Of a stretch of DNA of 64,000 nt, positions 16,535 to 26,134 are shown piece by piece (position 1 is the stretch's first letter; every line of letters starts with the position of its first letter). The notes below the pieces were generated by a model, which saw only the letters and a list, made by a program, of their open reading frames with translations, made no database searches and was not told the origin of the DNA. The DNA lies in the NCBI RefSeq assembly GCF_016744175.1, contig NZ_JADGEV010000005.1, positions 18,240 to 82,239 on the forward strand, written 5' to 3'. The stretch comes from Neptunomonas sp. Its GTDB lineage: Bacteria > Pseudomonadota > Gammaproteobacteria > Pseudomonadales > Balneatricaceae. The position numbers and the translations under genes are program-made.

Positions 16535-17722
16535 CTATGTTAATGAAAGGAGTGCATGAACCAGTTTCTCCGCGCTGTAGTAGGGAGCACTGTCTGATGT
16601 TACAAGAGGGGTATCAATGATCTGAATGTTATAAGATACTAGGTACTGTTGAGTCTCTGTATCAATATCAGTAAAGCGAGAATCTAATAAAATAATATTT
16701 AGAAACTGTTCATTCTCTTTTTTAATACATTCAGCTTTTAAGTATTTTAATAGTTGGTGGATAGCTTGCGATATTGTTGTTCCATAAAGTTCAGGGTCTT
16801 GTCCCAGGCTAGGTACATATACTTTTGGGCAGGTATTTTCTTGAATGGATTCTGAAACGCCAATGGGTAATAGGTTAGTAAGAATGCTGCTGTAGAAGCT
16901 GCCAGGAGGATAGCAAATCAGGTCGGCTTCTTTAATGAAAGTACTGAGCGTGCTATTTAATAGGCATTGTGTTTTTTGATAATAGTCTGGATCACTGCTT
17001 AAACTGATATCTTTTATGCGTGACTCTAATGGCGGTGCTTCTTTGCCTGTAATCCTATGTTGGCCGACAATGCATTGCCCATCTTCTAAGTGTGCCGTTA
17101 AATGTAAACTTTCTTCCGTAATAGCATGAACTTTGCCGAGCGTATTAATTAATTTGCTTAAAAGAAAGATGACTGGTTCAAGTTGCCTGTTATGTGTTAA
17201 ATAGCCGCCAGAAATTAATAGGTTGCCGATACTGGCACCACGTAAATTAAAATTGTCAGGCATGACGTTAATAAAGAAAGTCAGCAAGTTTCTAACTAAA
17301 TCTCGCATAGGTTGTTGGATGGCAGTAATGAGTGGGTCTGTGCCATCTGCAATGTTTGAAAGCTGAGCCACTAATTCGGAATCATTAGCCGATTCTGGCA
17401 AACGATAATTGAACAATGCAAAAATAGCAGGATTACCCGTTACTGTTTCATCTGCTAATGCGAGCAAACGGCTGCGCAAATCGCCAATGGCTGGCATGTC
17501 GAATGCACTGCGCAACTTGGCAGAACTGCCGCCAGAATCAAATGCTGTGACCAAATGAATCGAATTGTGAGTGTAGTATTTAAGTGTCCTGCTTACTTGT
17601 TTTAGAGCACTCCCCCCGGAAAAAAATAAGATACGAGGGCCTAGTTCCGGGCTTTTATGGTAACGACTGATTCTCATGGGATCCGGCAATGAAGCTTGTC
17701 GCTTAATGAGGATCTTATTCAT
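16535..17722 (-). CDS. CofD/YvcK-family (UPF0052) protein
   Basis: This roughly 395-residue protein has the CofD/YvcK fold signature: a glycine-rich start ILFFSGGSALKQVS, then VTAFDSGGSSAKLR, a DMPAIGDLRSRLLAL motif and GASIGNLLISGGYL. CofD itself makes coenzyme F420, whereas YvcK binds UDP-sugars and links metabolism with cell shape. It is longer than YvcK and resembles the CofD-related proteins named from the GAK gene system, but no GAK partner genes are nearby. ATG 17722 (MNKILIK) follows AAAGG and is preferred to the upstream in-frame start at 17761. Biochemical role unknown. Confidence 0.75.
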   Translation of the reverse strand: MNKILIKRQASLPDPMRISRYHKSPELGPRILFFSGGSALKQVSRTLKYYTHNSIHLVTAFDSGGSSAKLRSAFDMPAIGDLRSRLLALADETVTGNPAIFALFNYRLPESANDSELVAQLSNIADGTDPLITAIQQPMRDLVRNLLTFFINVMPDNFNLRGASIGNLLISGGYLTHNRQLEPVIFLLSKLINTLGKVHAITEESLHLTAHLEDGQCIVGQHRITGKEAPPLESRIKDISLSSDPDYYQKTQCLLNSTLSTFIKEADLICYPPGSFYSSILTNLLPIGVSESIQENTCPKVYVPSLGQDPELYGTTISQAIHQLLKYLKAECIKKENEQFLNIILLDSRFTDIDTETQQYLVSYNIQIIDTPLVTSDSAPYYSAEKLVHALLSLT

Positions 17723-17926
17723 ATGAGTAACCTTTAATGAAAGAATACAGAGACAATTCAACGAAAAAACATACAGACTCGTATATGATAAGTTAACCTT
17801 GGATTATTCTCAGCAGATATTTACTGAAAGACAATAAAATGGCCGACAAGTGATAGCTACACTAGATATTATTAGCGTTGAACAGCATATTGATAGGCGT
17901 ATTTTTCTTCGAAATAAGGATGAGAT

Positions 17927-19012
17927 GTGAGAAAAATCACTAACTACCTCACCCATTCTGGACGTCCTTCTTGCATTGAGGAAAAGGACTTTAGACGCTT
18001 CGTTATTATTTCAGTTTTAGGCGTATTTGCGGGTGCTGTTCATCTCGTACTTATTCCATTTTTCTTTAGCATTGGGGCGGTAGAAATGTCCGCCATAAAT
18101 GTAATTAGTGTAATTGCATGGGGGTACAGCTTATTACTTAATAGTCGAGGTGAGCATGCTAATGCCATCATACTCATATGCACTGAGGTATGGATTCATT
18201 CGGTATTAGCGGTTATCTATCTTGGGCTAGATGTCGGCTTTCAGCATTACTTGTGGGCTATTTCAGCATTAGCTATTTTGAATACGCGCCTTAACTTTTT
18301 ATACGCTTCGCTTTATAGCTTTTCTTTCATCCTGACATTTGCGCTCTTATATCAGTTTTGTGGAGACATATCGTATCAATATAAATTTAGCGAATATGTA
18401 ACAGTTGCTCATTTTATAAATATTATGATTGCAGGGATCCCTTTTATAATATCCCTTACGGTTATTCGTTTTATCTCTGTTACTCAAGAGGAGATTATGA
18501 ATAAGCAAGCATCGTTAGATAGCCTGACAGGACTCTATAACCGCCGAATGGCAACAGAAGTCGCATTGAAAACTATGCAGCAAGCATCCAGGAAGGGGGA
18601 GCCAGTGAGCATAGCGCTAGGTGATATTGATTACTTTAAGAGAATTAATGATACGTTTGGGCATGCTGAGGGTGATCACGTTCTGCGTGAAGTCGCGTTA
18701 TTTTTTAGGTCTAGGTTACGTGAAGCGGATATTATTTCGCGCTGGGGTGGAGAGGAGTTTCTTATTGTCTTGCCGGGAGTCGATGGGAACTCAGCATATT
18801 CAAAAATTGATAAACTCCGTCAATTTTTTGAGAAAGAAGTGAAGGTAGAAAACGATACTAATTATGCAGTGCAAGTTAGTTTTGGCGTGGTTGAATGTAC
18901 AACGGGTGTAACATTTGAAGAATGTCTAAAACGTGCCGATGATGCATTGTATCTAAGCAAAGAAAACGGAAGGAACAAAGTTACATTGGTGTCTGCGTTC
19001 ATGCTCAAGTAG
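17927..19012 (+). CDS. Membrane diguanylate cyclase
   Basis: A 361-residue inner-membrane protein with about six hydrophobic helices in the first 190 residues and no recognised sensory domain there, then a GGDEF domain starting at SLDSLTGLYNRR. The catalytic motif is SRWGGEEFLIVLPG and the READ I-site lies in the expected position, so it should be active and product-inhibited. The C-terminus ends YLSKENGRNKV as usual. The GTG start is preceded by AAGGA. It is probably transcribed alone. Confidence 0.9.
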   Translation: MRKITNYLTHSGRPSCIEEKDFRRFVIISVLGVFAGAVHLVLIPFFFSIGAVEMSAINVISVIAWGYSLLLNSRGEHANAIILICTEVWIHSVLAVIYLGLDVGFQHYLWAISALAILNTRLNFLYASLYSFSFILTFALLYQFCGDISYQYKFSEYVTVAHFINIMIAGIPFIISLTVIRFISVTQEEIMNKQASLDSLTGLYNRRMATEVALKTMQQASRKGEPVSIALGDIDYFKRINDTFGHAEGDHVLREVALFFRSRLREADIISRWGGEEFLIVLPGVDGNSAYSKIDKLRQFFEKEVKVENDTNYAVQVSFGVVECTTGVTFEECLKRADDALYLSKENGRNKVTLVSAFMLK

Positions 19013-19030
19013 CTTTTAATGGCTCTGGGT

Positions 19031-19056
19031 TTAACCTTGTTTCTACACGAGGTTAA
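19031..19056 (+). terminator. Hairpin after the diguanylate cyclase gene
   Basis: TTAACCTTGT pairs with ACGAGGTTAA (one mismatch, loop TTCTAC). No T-tract follows, so it is a possible Rho-assisted or partial terminator. Confidence 0.4.
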
Positions 19057-19093
19057 GACTAACGCCCAACCCCGCACAGTGATTGATTTGGTG

Positions 19094-19099
19094 TATAAT
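19094..19099 (+). promoter_or_regulatory. -10 element for the fumarase gene
   Basis: A perfect TATAAT lies 66 bp upstream of the fumarase ATG. No convincing -35 box is visible. A small hairpin (GACTC-ATTA-GAGTC, 19113-19126) lies in the leader. Confidence 0.4.
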
Positions 19100-19164
19100 C
19101 CAGCCACACATAGACTCATTAGAGTCATATCATAATATAGAACCAGAGCAGTGGAGAGCCTCGA

Positions 19165-20670
19165 ATGAGCGTTATTCGCCAAGACGATTTCGTCGATAGC
19201 ATTGCAGATGCATTACAGTTTATCTCCTACTATCACCCGATTGATTTTATCAAAGGGGTGCACGAAGCATACTTAAAAGAAGAAAACCAAGCGTCTAAAG
19301 ACGCCATGGCTCAGATCCTTATTAATTCACGTATGTGTGCTGAAGGACACCGCCCTATTTGTCAGGATACGGGTATTGTTACCGTATTTCTAAAAGTAGG
19401 AATGGATGTTCAGTGGGATGCCAAAATCGGTGTGACCGATATGGTGAATGAAGGCGTACGCCGAGCTTACATGCATCCGGATAATGTATTGCGCGCTTCA
19501 ATTTTGGCTGACCCTGCAGGAAAGCGCCAAAATACAAAAGATAATACCCCTGCTGTTATTCACTATGAAATAGTAGAGGGTGGCGAAGTAGAAGTTCATA
19601 TCGCAGCCAAAGGCGGTGGTTCTGAAAATAAATCTAAAATGGTAATGCTAAATCCATCTGACAGCATTGTTGATTGGGTTGTTAAAACAGTTCCTACTAT
19701 GGGTGCTGGTTGGTGTCCTCCAGGCATGTTGGGTATAGGTATTGGTGGAACGGCTGAGAAGGCTGCTGTATTAGCGAAAGAGTCGTTGATGGGCTCTATT
19801 GATATTCATGAGTTGCGTGAGCGTGGGCCTCAGAACCGCATTGAAGAATTGCGTCTTGAAATCATGGATGCAGTAAATGCGCTGGGCATCGGTGCACAAG
19901 GTTTGGGTGGTCTTACGACGATTCTAGATGTGAAAATTATGGATTATCCAACTCATGCAGCTTCTTTGCCGGTTGCAATGATTCCTAACTGTGCGGCAAC
20001 TCGTCACACACATTTTAAGCTAAACGGTAATGGCCCTGCTGTCCTTACTCCGCCTAACTTGGATGATTGGCCTGAAGTGACCTTCGAAGTTGGAGCAAGT
20101 ACTCGTCGTGTGAACTTGGATGAAATTACGCCTGAAGATGTAAAAGACTGGAAAGTAGGCGAGACGGTTCTACTTAACGGTAAAATGCTCACCGGTCGTG
20201 ATGCTGCCCATAAACGCATGATTGAAATGCTGAACAATGGTGAAGAGCTTCCTGTTGATTTGAAAGGCCGGTTTATTTACTACGTTGGCCCAGTTGATCC
20301 AGTGGGTGATGAAGTGGTTGGTCCTGCGGGCCCTACAACGTCCACACGGATGGATAAATTCACACGTCAGATTTTAGAAAGCACTGGTTTGCTAGGTATG
20401 ATTGGTAAATCTGAACGTGGTCCTGTGGCGATAGAAGCTATTAAAGATAACCAAGCGGTCTATCTCATGGCAGTGGGTGGCGCAGCTTATCTTGTATCTA
20501 AGGCTATTGTTGGCTCTAAGGTGCTGGCATTTCCTGAGATGGGGATGGAAGCTATCTATGAGTTTGAAGTGAAAGATATGCCTGTGACAGTTGCCGTAGA
20601 TGTTAACGGTGAGTCTGTTCACAATACAGGCCCTGCAAAATGGAAAGATATTATTGCTAAGCAGGCATAG
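19165..20670 (+). CDS. fumA: Class I (iron-sulfur) fumarate hydratase
   Basis: TCA-cycle enzyme interconverting fumarate and malate with an oxygen-sensitive 4Fe-4S cluster. The 501-residue chain carries both halves of the class I family: the N-terminal alpha part (RPICQDTGIVTVFLKVG, GAGWCPPGMLGIGIGGTAEKA, IPNCAATRHTHF, giving three candidate cluster cysteines) and the C-terminal beta part (GRDAAHKRMIE, YYVGPVDPVGDEVVGPAGPTTS). It stands alone, ending in a strong terminator. The symbol follows E. coli usage; fumB is equally applicable. Confidence 0.95.
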   Translation: MSVIRQDDFVDSIADALQFISYYHPIDFIKGVHEAYLKEENQASKDAMAQILINSRMCAEGHRPICQDTGIVTVFLKVGMDVQWDAKIGVTDMVNEGVRRAYMHPDNVLRASILADPAGKRQNTKDNTPAVIHYEIVEGGEVEVHIAAKGGGSENKSKMVMLNPSDSIVDWVVKTVPTMGAGWCPPGMLGIGIGGTAEKAAVLAKESLMGSIDIHELRERGPQNRIEELRLEIMDAVNALGIGAQGLGGLTTILDVKIMDYPTHAASLPVAMIPNCAATRHTHFKLNGNGPAVLTPPNLDDWPEVTFEVGASTRRVNLDEITPEDVKDWKVGETVLLNGKMLTGRDAAHKRMIEMLNNGEELPVDLKGRFIYYVGPVDPVGDEVVGPAGPTTSTRMDKFTRQILESTGLLGMIGKSERGPVAIEAIKDNQAVYLMAVGGAAYLVSKAIVGSKVLAFPEMGMEAIYEFEVKDMPVTVAVDVNGESVHNTGPAKWKDIIAKQA

Positions 20671-20685
20671 CATAGTATTTAGACG

Positions 20686-20716
20686 ATAAAAAAAGCGGCT
20701 TAAGCCGCTTTTTTTA
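20686..20716. terminator. Bidirectional Rho-independent terminator
   Basis: AAGCGGC / GCCGCTT stem flanked by an A-run on the left and a T-run on the right serves the convergent fumarase and CHASE2 genes. Confidence 0.93.
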
Positions 20717-20730
20717 TGTGTATCATATTG

Positions 20731-22368
20731 TTAATGGTCGACTTCAGTATTGTATAGACAGTTTCCACCTTGTAAGTGAGCTTTTGATACGGCCTTTAAG
20801 CTTTTGAGAACGAAGGAGTCCATGTTGTCATCGCTACTAGATAGCGTTGGTTTCTGTGTTGTAGCAATACTTATACTTGCCGTAATGATTTTTGCGGACT
20901 CTGAGCCTGTATGTTCTATCTGTAACTCTTCGATATCTTTTCTAATCTTTTCGGCAATAGAAAGTGCAATGTTGTTAGGGGTTACTGGTAAAAGGATCGC
21001 AAAAGTGTCCTCATCATAACGCGCTACAAAATCACGAGTTTTCCGCTTATGACTTTGCAAAATAGGGCTAATCCGAGCGAGAAGCCAGTCACCACGCTCT
21101 GGGCCAAATGTGTCTACGAAGCGTTTGAAATAATCGATTTCTAGTAAAATTAAGGAAAGTGGAGTGCGTTTTCTTAAACTCTGTTCCCACTCTAGTTTTA
21201 ATGTTTCTTCAAACATACGGTGGTTAGAAAGGTCGGTAATATTATCGTTTCGCCGTTGCATGCCTGCATGATTTAGCATTCTAGATATCAGCATAATAAG
21301 GACGAGACCCACACCGCAAACAGCAGGAGAAAGAGGTAACCAGTACCCGTATTTAATAGCTATGGCAGGTAGTATTAGCAAGAAAATACCAACAGCAATG
21401 CCAATGTATCTGATGATTGGGAAGCGTTTCAAAAAGAAGAGAAGGCTGTAGCTCAAGGCTGTAATTAATACTGCGTACGATACTCCCCAAATTGATAGGA
21501 TAGGTGTTAACAGGGAGCTGTTATTAAGGGCAGTGTATAAATTTGCTTGCAGGGCTGTGCCTGATAGCATTTCACGGCTATTTTTAATGGGCGCGAGAAA
21601 TGTTGGCCCTAATCCTGTTGCTTTGATTCCAACAAAAACCGTTTTGTTCTTAAATTCGTTTTCAAAATCACTGCCTTCTAGCACATCAATAAAACTGAAG
21701 TGTTGATAAGATTTTGGGTTGCGGTGAAAGGGCACAAGTACCTCTAAATCACGAACCCACTTACTATTGATGCCAACACGAGATGATGGGCTGCGTGTTC
21801 CGGGTAAAAAGCCGGTGTAGGGCAGTCCATGTAAGCCCGCTAGGCCAAATGCAGGCCATTCGGCACTATCGATACCTGCTTTAAGAAAGGTGCGCCGAAC
21901 ATAACCATCATTGTCTACCTCGACATCTACATGACCGAGAGTGCTACCAGGTATTGCTGCTTTTCCCCTAAATGGGTAAATCAGAGAGCCGCGTTCTGCA
22001 AAAATAGGCAGAATCACTTTGCCGTGTTCGGTGATGGCTTGTTTAAGTAGCGTATCGCTGGAGTTTGAGGTGTTATCTGGTTCTACGAAGGCTATGTTGT
22101 AGCCGATGATATTCGCGCCTTCCGAACTCAGTTTGCTAATCATTTCGGCGTGTAGATAACGGGGCCAGGGCCATCGTCCTAACGCTTCTAAGCTTTTGTC
22201 ATCAATATCAATCATGACAAGTTCGTTGCTGGACTGTTTCAGTTCCTTCTGAGTAAAAAGGTCGTAGAAGAAATTTTCAAAAGAGGCTTGAACAGGCATA
22301 AATGCGATAATTAGCACAAATGCCTGACAAAGCAGGAAGCCGATATCCTTTTGGCGAAATAGATTCAT
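20731..22368 (-). CDS. CHASE2 sensor protein with degenerate GGDEF domain
   Basis: This 545-residue protein has an N-terminal helix, a periplasmic CHASE2 domain (about residues 25-280, with VMIDIDDKSLEALGRWPWPR and the typical GATGLG-like IKATGLGPTFLAP), then three membrane helices (about 290-365) and a GGDEF-fold domain. The GGDEF signature is replaced by RYDEDTF, which lacks both glycines, so cyclase activity is not expected; it may bind nucleotide or act as a scaffold. It lies 17 bases after a LysM-FecR gene on the same strand, an association seen in other proteobacteria, suggesting a joint envelope-sensing unit. Confidence 0.88.
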   Translation of the reverse strand: MNLFRQKDIGFLLCQAFVLIIAFMPVQASFENFFYDLFTQKELKQSSNELVMIDIDDKSLEALGRWPWPRYLHAEMISKLSSEGANIIGYNIAFVEPDNTSNSSDTLLKQAITEHGKVILPIFAERGSLIYPFRGKAAIPGSTLGHVDVEVDNDGYVRRTFLKAGIDSAEWPAFGLAGLHGLPYTGFLPGTRSPSSRVGINSKWVRDLEVLVPFHRNPKSYQHFSFIDVLEGSDFENEFKNKTVFVGIKATGLGPTFLAPIKNSREMLSGTALQANLYTALNNSSLLTPILSIWGVSYAVLITALSYSLLFFLKRFPIIRYIGIAVGIFLLILPAIAIKYGYWLPLSPAVCGVGLVLIMLISRMLNHAGMQRRNDNITDLSNHRMFEETLKLEWEQSLRKRTPLSLILLEIDYFKRFVDTFGPERGDWLLARISPILQSHKRKTRDFVARYDEDTFAILLPVTPNNIALSIAEKIRKDIEELQIEHTGSESAKIITASISIATTQKPTLSSSDDNMDSFVLKSLKAVSKAHLQGGNCLYNTEVDH

Positions 22369-22385
22369 TAGTGAGTAGTTGTCAC

Positions 22386-24044
22386 TTACAGCATAATGAG
22401 AATAGCAAAAGCACTCCAGATAATAGCAGGAAGGTAGCTATCAATAGGGACTTTTATTTTTTGCACACTTGACCAGCTACCGGCGTAATCATCGTTATCA
22501 AAACCACGAACGCGCATGTAGTAGGTGCCTGACATAGGTTTTTCAAAAGCGGCTTCTGCTTCATTTACCTTTTTATCAGCAATAATATCATTGAATTTTT
22601 TGTCGTTAGCTAGTTGAATCTGGTAACTAACTGAAGCAGCGTCCTCTTTCCAAGAAAACCCAAGCTCTGTTTCGCTCGTAACGGGTTCTTTTAAATCAGG
22701 CGTGGCAGGTGTCGGACGCACTGTTATTTTATTGGTATGGCCCGCAGGGCCCACTTTACCTTGGGCGTTGATGCTAGTGACTCTCCAGAAATAAGCACCG
22801 GGTTCTGGAATTGTAATAGTGGTTTCTTGATCGTTTAGCGTTTGAGCGGATTCAGTCAACGTCTCAAAATTTTCTTCTTGAGATAATTCAAAACGGTAGT
22901 TTTTTGCTTCTTCAGGCTGAGTCCATACGAATGTAATATCGCCTTCATATAAAGGAGCTTTAGGGCGTGGTGATTGTATAGTTGGTGGAAAAGGTCTAGC
23001 CGCAACAATGAATTGTTGTAGTGACTCAAGACCTTGCAGGCCTTCTTTATCTGCCGCCCTGACTCGTAGCCAGTATTTCCCATCTTTTAAGGAAGCTGGA
23101 ATATTTAGCTTTTCAGGCTTTGCCAAATTATCGAGAAGTATACGCGAGAATTCTTTTTGATCTGATAGTTGGCTGCGGTATGAAACAGCCCCATTGATTT
23201 TATTCCAACTTAATCGTGCCGGTAAGTACTGAATGGTTTTAATCGTAGGAACAGCAGGTGCTGCTAACAAGCGTATTGGTTTTTGTGGGGGGGTATTTTT
23301 CGTGGTTAACGTACCAAATTTTTGAACTACTTGAGTGCTACCAAAGGTGTTGGTAACGTCAATTTTTCCTTGTGTAACTTCAGCGGCTGTTTGGTTTTTG
23401 CTGGCTCGCACACGGTATACTGTGCCACGAGTCGTTGCAAAGGCTGAAGGTGTTTCGATTATAAAGCGCGACCCGGAAGCTTTAATCGGATTTGCACGAA
23501 CTTCAGCTTCACCCGATTTAAGAAGAACATTAATATTTATTACATTTCTATTAGAGCCAATGATGCTCGCTTGATTGATGACGAACTCACTTTTTGGGTT
23601 CAGTAAAATTTGAGTATCATCTTCAAACTTTAGAAGTGCGCTTGCATTAGAGCCTGTTTTTATTACATCTCCAACCTTGAGAGATTGGTTAGAGAGTGGC
23701 TGTTCATACTTTTCTTGCCCACTAATCAAAGTGACAGGGCCTGAGACTTCAATAAGCTGAATACTTGCTTGGCGACGCTGGATCATTGATGCAGGAATCT
23801 TAAGAATGGTACCTGCCGCCATTAAGCGATCATTGTCTACATTATTTAACTGCTTTACTTCCTGCCAACTGCGCCAGTCTGTTAATAGCTCATGCGCTAT
23901 TTTCCAGATATTGTCTCCTGGCTGCATTTCGTATTCCCAGACAGCTTCTTCAGCACGCGAAACACTACTCAAAAAAAGTGTGAGTACTGTTAATAAGGTA
24001 ATGAGTTTCGAAGCACGGGATTTATGGGCAGTCATGTTTAACAT
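22386..24044 (-). CDS. LysM-FecR domain envelope protein
   Basis: Secreted or anchored envelope protein of about 552 residues. In order: a signal peptide ending SVSRA; a LysM peptidoglycan-binding motif (YEMQPGDNIWKIAHELL to LKIPASM); a FecR domain (LKVGDVIKTGSNASALLKFEDD to FATTRGTVYRVR); three fibronectin-III-like repeats, each with a ...YxxQL/FELS...F core; and a C-terminal hydrophobic tail that ends almost at the last residue. ATG 24044 is preferred over the TTG at 24056. It is transcribed ahead of the CHASE2 gene. The role is inferred as cell-wall-linked signalling; no ligand is known. Confidence 0.85.
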   Translation of the reverse strand: MLNMTAHKSRASKLITLLTVLTLFLSSVSRAEEAVWEYEMQPGDNIWKIAHELLTDWRSWQEVKQLNNVDNDRLMAAGTILKIPASMIQRRQASIQLIEVSGPVTLISGQEKYEQPLSNQSLKVGDVIKTGSNASALLKFEDDTQILLNPKSEFVINQASIIGSNRNVININVLLKSGEAEVRANPIKASGSRFIIETPSAFATTRGTVYRVRASKNQTAAEVTQGKIDVTNTFGSTQVVQKFGTLTTKNTPPQKPIRLLAAPAVPTIKTIQYLPARLSWNKINGAVSYRSQLSDQKEFSRILLDNLAKPEKLNIPASLKDGKYWLRVRAADKEGLQGLESLQQFIVAARPFPPTIQSPRPKAPLYEGDITFVWTQPEEAKNYRFELSQEENFETLTESAQTLNDQETTITIPEPGAYFWRVTSINAQGKVGPAGHTNKITVRPTPATPDLKEPVTSETELGFSWKEDAASVSYQIQLANDKKFNDIIADKKVNEAEAAFEKPMSGTYYMRVRGFDNDDYAGSWSSVQKIKVPIDSYLPAIIWSAFAILIML

Positions 24045-24131
24045 TTTTCGAACCAAATATCATATTAGGCGCGCATTATACCAGCCTTTTCTAATAAGGG
24101 GGCAGTTGAGAAAATGATTATTCATCGTATA

Positions 24132-25130
24132 TTAAGATGGTGATTTTTTTATCGTGTTGATGAGTTCACTTTCAAGCAGATTCCAGTCAAGTTCCACTTT
24201 AGTGATGATCTCGATTCTTGAATCTCGCCGCCAAGCGATAGGTTGTGTTGTCATCTCACTATGCACACGGTTATATAATACTCTGGCATGCCCAATGTGG
24301 AAAACGCCTTTTAAACGCCAAATATGGTTAAGTGACGTAAAAAACTCTAATAAACGATCATGATCGAACTGGTCCTCAGAATGAAAAACCCAACCGCAGC
24401 TGTATGCATCTTGATTGGATCCTGTTTTTCTTATGGGTTTTCCTGGTTCAGCAAGAAAAAGTGAGGGCAGTGACGTGCTGGGTTGCTGGCTTTTGTGTGC
24501 ATCAGGGTGGCTTGATGTGAGCGTTGTATTTCGCGCTAAATCTAACAACTGAATAGGAAATATGCTTTGAGTAGCTTGAATAATATGTTGTTTTGGAGGG
24601 AACATTTGTTCTGACAGCTGTTGGGCTTCCTCTACTTGTTCTTGGGTAGCAAGGTCGCACTTGTTTAAAACAACAATATCAGCAAGGTTTAATTGATCAA
24701 TAAAAGATTGGTGGCGTAAAACTTCAGGTTGCTCCAGTACCCGAGGATCTAACAAGCAGATAATGCTACGTAGTGAAAGCACATCCTTGAATGATTCGCC
24801 CTGAAGGATATCGATTAACCCTTCGGGGTGACCTAATCCGGTGGGTTCTATAATGACACGGTCTGGTTGAGTACGGCGTATCAGCATTGCTAGGCTAATT
24901 GTTAATGCAGGCCCTAAGGCGCAGCACACACACCCTCCTGCAATTTCTTTTATTTGAAGTCCTGCTTCGTCAGGCAATAGAGATTGATCAACACCTATTT
25001 GCCCAAATTCATTTACAACAATGGCCCATGTTTCGTTTGCTGGTTTTTGTGATATGAGTTGGTTTAGTGCCGTTGTTTTGCCAACACCCAAGAAGCCAGT
25101 GATAATATTTGTAGGGATTTCGGATAGCAT
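24132..25130 (-). CDS. COG0523 (CobW/P47K) GTPase, metal chaperone type
   Basis: This 332-residue G3E-family GTPase has Walker A GFLGVGKTT, the metal-binding CxCC motif in GGCVCCALG, Walker B-like VIIEPTGLGHPEG and the NKCD guanine-recognition motif. COG0523 proteins insert or traffic zinc and other metals. The C-terminal CobW domain is present (SCGWVFHSEDQFDHDRLLEF). No zinc-regulon (Zur) operator or metalloprotein partner is seen beside it, so the metal and client are unknown. Confidence 0.88.
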   Translation of the reverse strand: MLSEIPTNIITGFLGVGKTTALNQLISQKPANETWAIVVNEFGQIGVDQSLLPDEAGLQIKEIAGGCVCCALGPALTISLAMLIRRTQPDRVIIEPTGLGHPEGLIDILQGESFKDVLSLRSIICLLDPRVLEQPEVLRHQSFIDQLNLADIVVLNKCDLATQEQVEEAQQLSEQMFPPKQHIIQATQSIFPIQLLDLARNTTLTSSHPDAHKSQQPSTSLPSLFLAEPGKPIRKTGSNQDAYSCGWVFHSEDQFDHDRLLEFFTSLNHIWRLKGVFHIGHARVLYNRVHSEMTTQPIAWRRDSRIEIITKVELDWNLLESELINTIKKSPS

Positions 25131-25206
25131 TAAAAACAGACCGTGATGTTATAAAGTAACAATTCTCGGTGATCATGCTTTCTAATACAATACCTAACTT
25201 ATGAAA

Positions 25207-25524
25207 TTACTTTTTCATATGACGCTTTTGGGCAGCTAAATAGCCGGGCATTGGGCCTGTGTCCTGAAAAATTTCGTCGCCGTCTTCAATTCGAATAACT
25301 TTCTTCCCAGGTATATAGGGCATTTTTGCTTCTAGTTCGTTAAGCGCTTCATGTATGAGCGTAGCAATAATTTCATTTTCTGGAAGTTTGTAGACTTCCG
25401 CTAGCGCCGCTATTCTTACCGTATCACTTTGATTGATTGAAACGTTGAGTTCTGTTTGCTGGCTTACCTTAGCTGCGTGGTCTTCCCACGATTGAAGCAG
25501 TTTTGACAGACTTTGATTTCCCAT
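25207..25524 (-). CDS. Conserved small gammaproteobacterial protein
   Basis: This 105-residue protein matches a pseudomonad family often labelled 'type 1 pili tip component'; nothing in the sequence supports that name. There is no signal peptide. The N-terminal LLQSWEDHAAK helix, a central strand-helix-helix (LNVSINQSDTVRIAALAEVY, then IIATLIHEALNELE) reminiscent of ribbon-helix-helix proteins, and a conserved tail PYIPGKKVIR..DTGPMPGYL are visible. Function unknown. Confidence 0.75.
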   Translation of the reverse strand: MGNQSLSKLLQSWEDHAAKVSQQTELNVSINQSDTVRIAALAEVYKLPENEIIATLIHEALNELEAKMPYIPGKKVIRIEDGDEIFQDTGPMPGYLAAQKRHMKK

Positions 25525-25687
25525 AAAAACACCCCTACATGTATTAAGTATATAATCAGTATAGCGTTATCTGATTTTATCGCTAACGCTAAAAAAAGAT
25601 TTCCCTGTGAAATTCAGGTGTTTAGTCTGCACGATTTTACATATAGTGTGGCGTCAATATATGTGAAGGCAAGTAAGGTGTATAGGA

Positions 25688-26134
25688 ATGGCAAGCGTTA
25701 AGTTTTTAGTCGGGTCTACTTATGGAAATGCTCAGCAAGTAGCAGAAGATGCAGCGGACCAATTTGAAGCGTTAGGGCATCAAGTGAAAGTTATTAGCCG
25801 CCCGTCGATTGACGATGTTCTTAGCGAAGAGACTGATATTTTTGTCCTATGTGCGGCAACGATAGGCGAAGGAGAAATTCCTGATAACTTGCTGCCGTTT
25901 TATCAGCAGTTGCGAGATAGTCTGCCGACATTAGCGCACTTGAAATATGGGGTGATTGCATTAGGTGATAGCTCGTATGACAATTTTGCAGACGGTGGTC
26001 GCCAGATAAATGAGCTAATGATTGAGCTACAAGCAAAACAAGTGCAAGAAATGTTGATAATTGATGCGTGTGAAACGCCAGACCCAGAGGAAGCTGTTAC
26101 TGAATGGATGGGGTTGCTGCATCAGAAAATTTAG
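25688..26134 (+). CDS. Flavodoxin (MioC-like)
   Basis: This 148-residue FMN protein has the flavodoxin phosphate loop GSTYGNAQQVAED, then CAATIGEGEIPDN and the isoalloxazine-binding LGDSSYDNFADGG. The short-chain length and sequence fit the MioC/pseudomonad flavodoxin group that supplies electrons to biosynthetic enzymes. It is convergent with, and overlaps by four bases, the GGDEF-EAL gene downstream. Confidence 0.92.
   Translation: MASVKFLVGSTYGNAQQVAEDAADQFEALGHQVKVISRPSIDDVLSEETDIFVLCAATIGEGEIPDNLLPFYQQLRDSLPTLAHLKYGVIALGDSSYDNFADGGRQINELMIELQAKQVQEMLIIDACETPDPEEAVTEWMGLLHQKI

Noticed and set aside
25207-25524. Pilus tip component
   Set aside because: That label comes from database habit; the protein has no signal peptide or pilin features.
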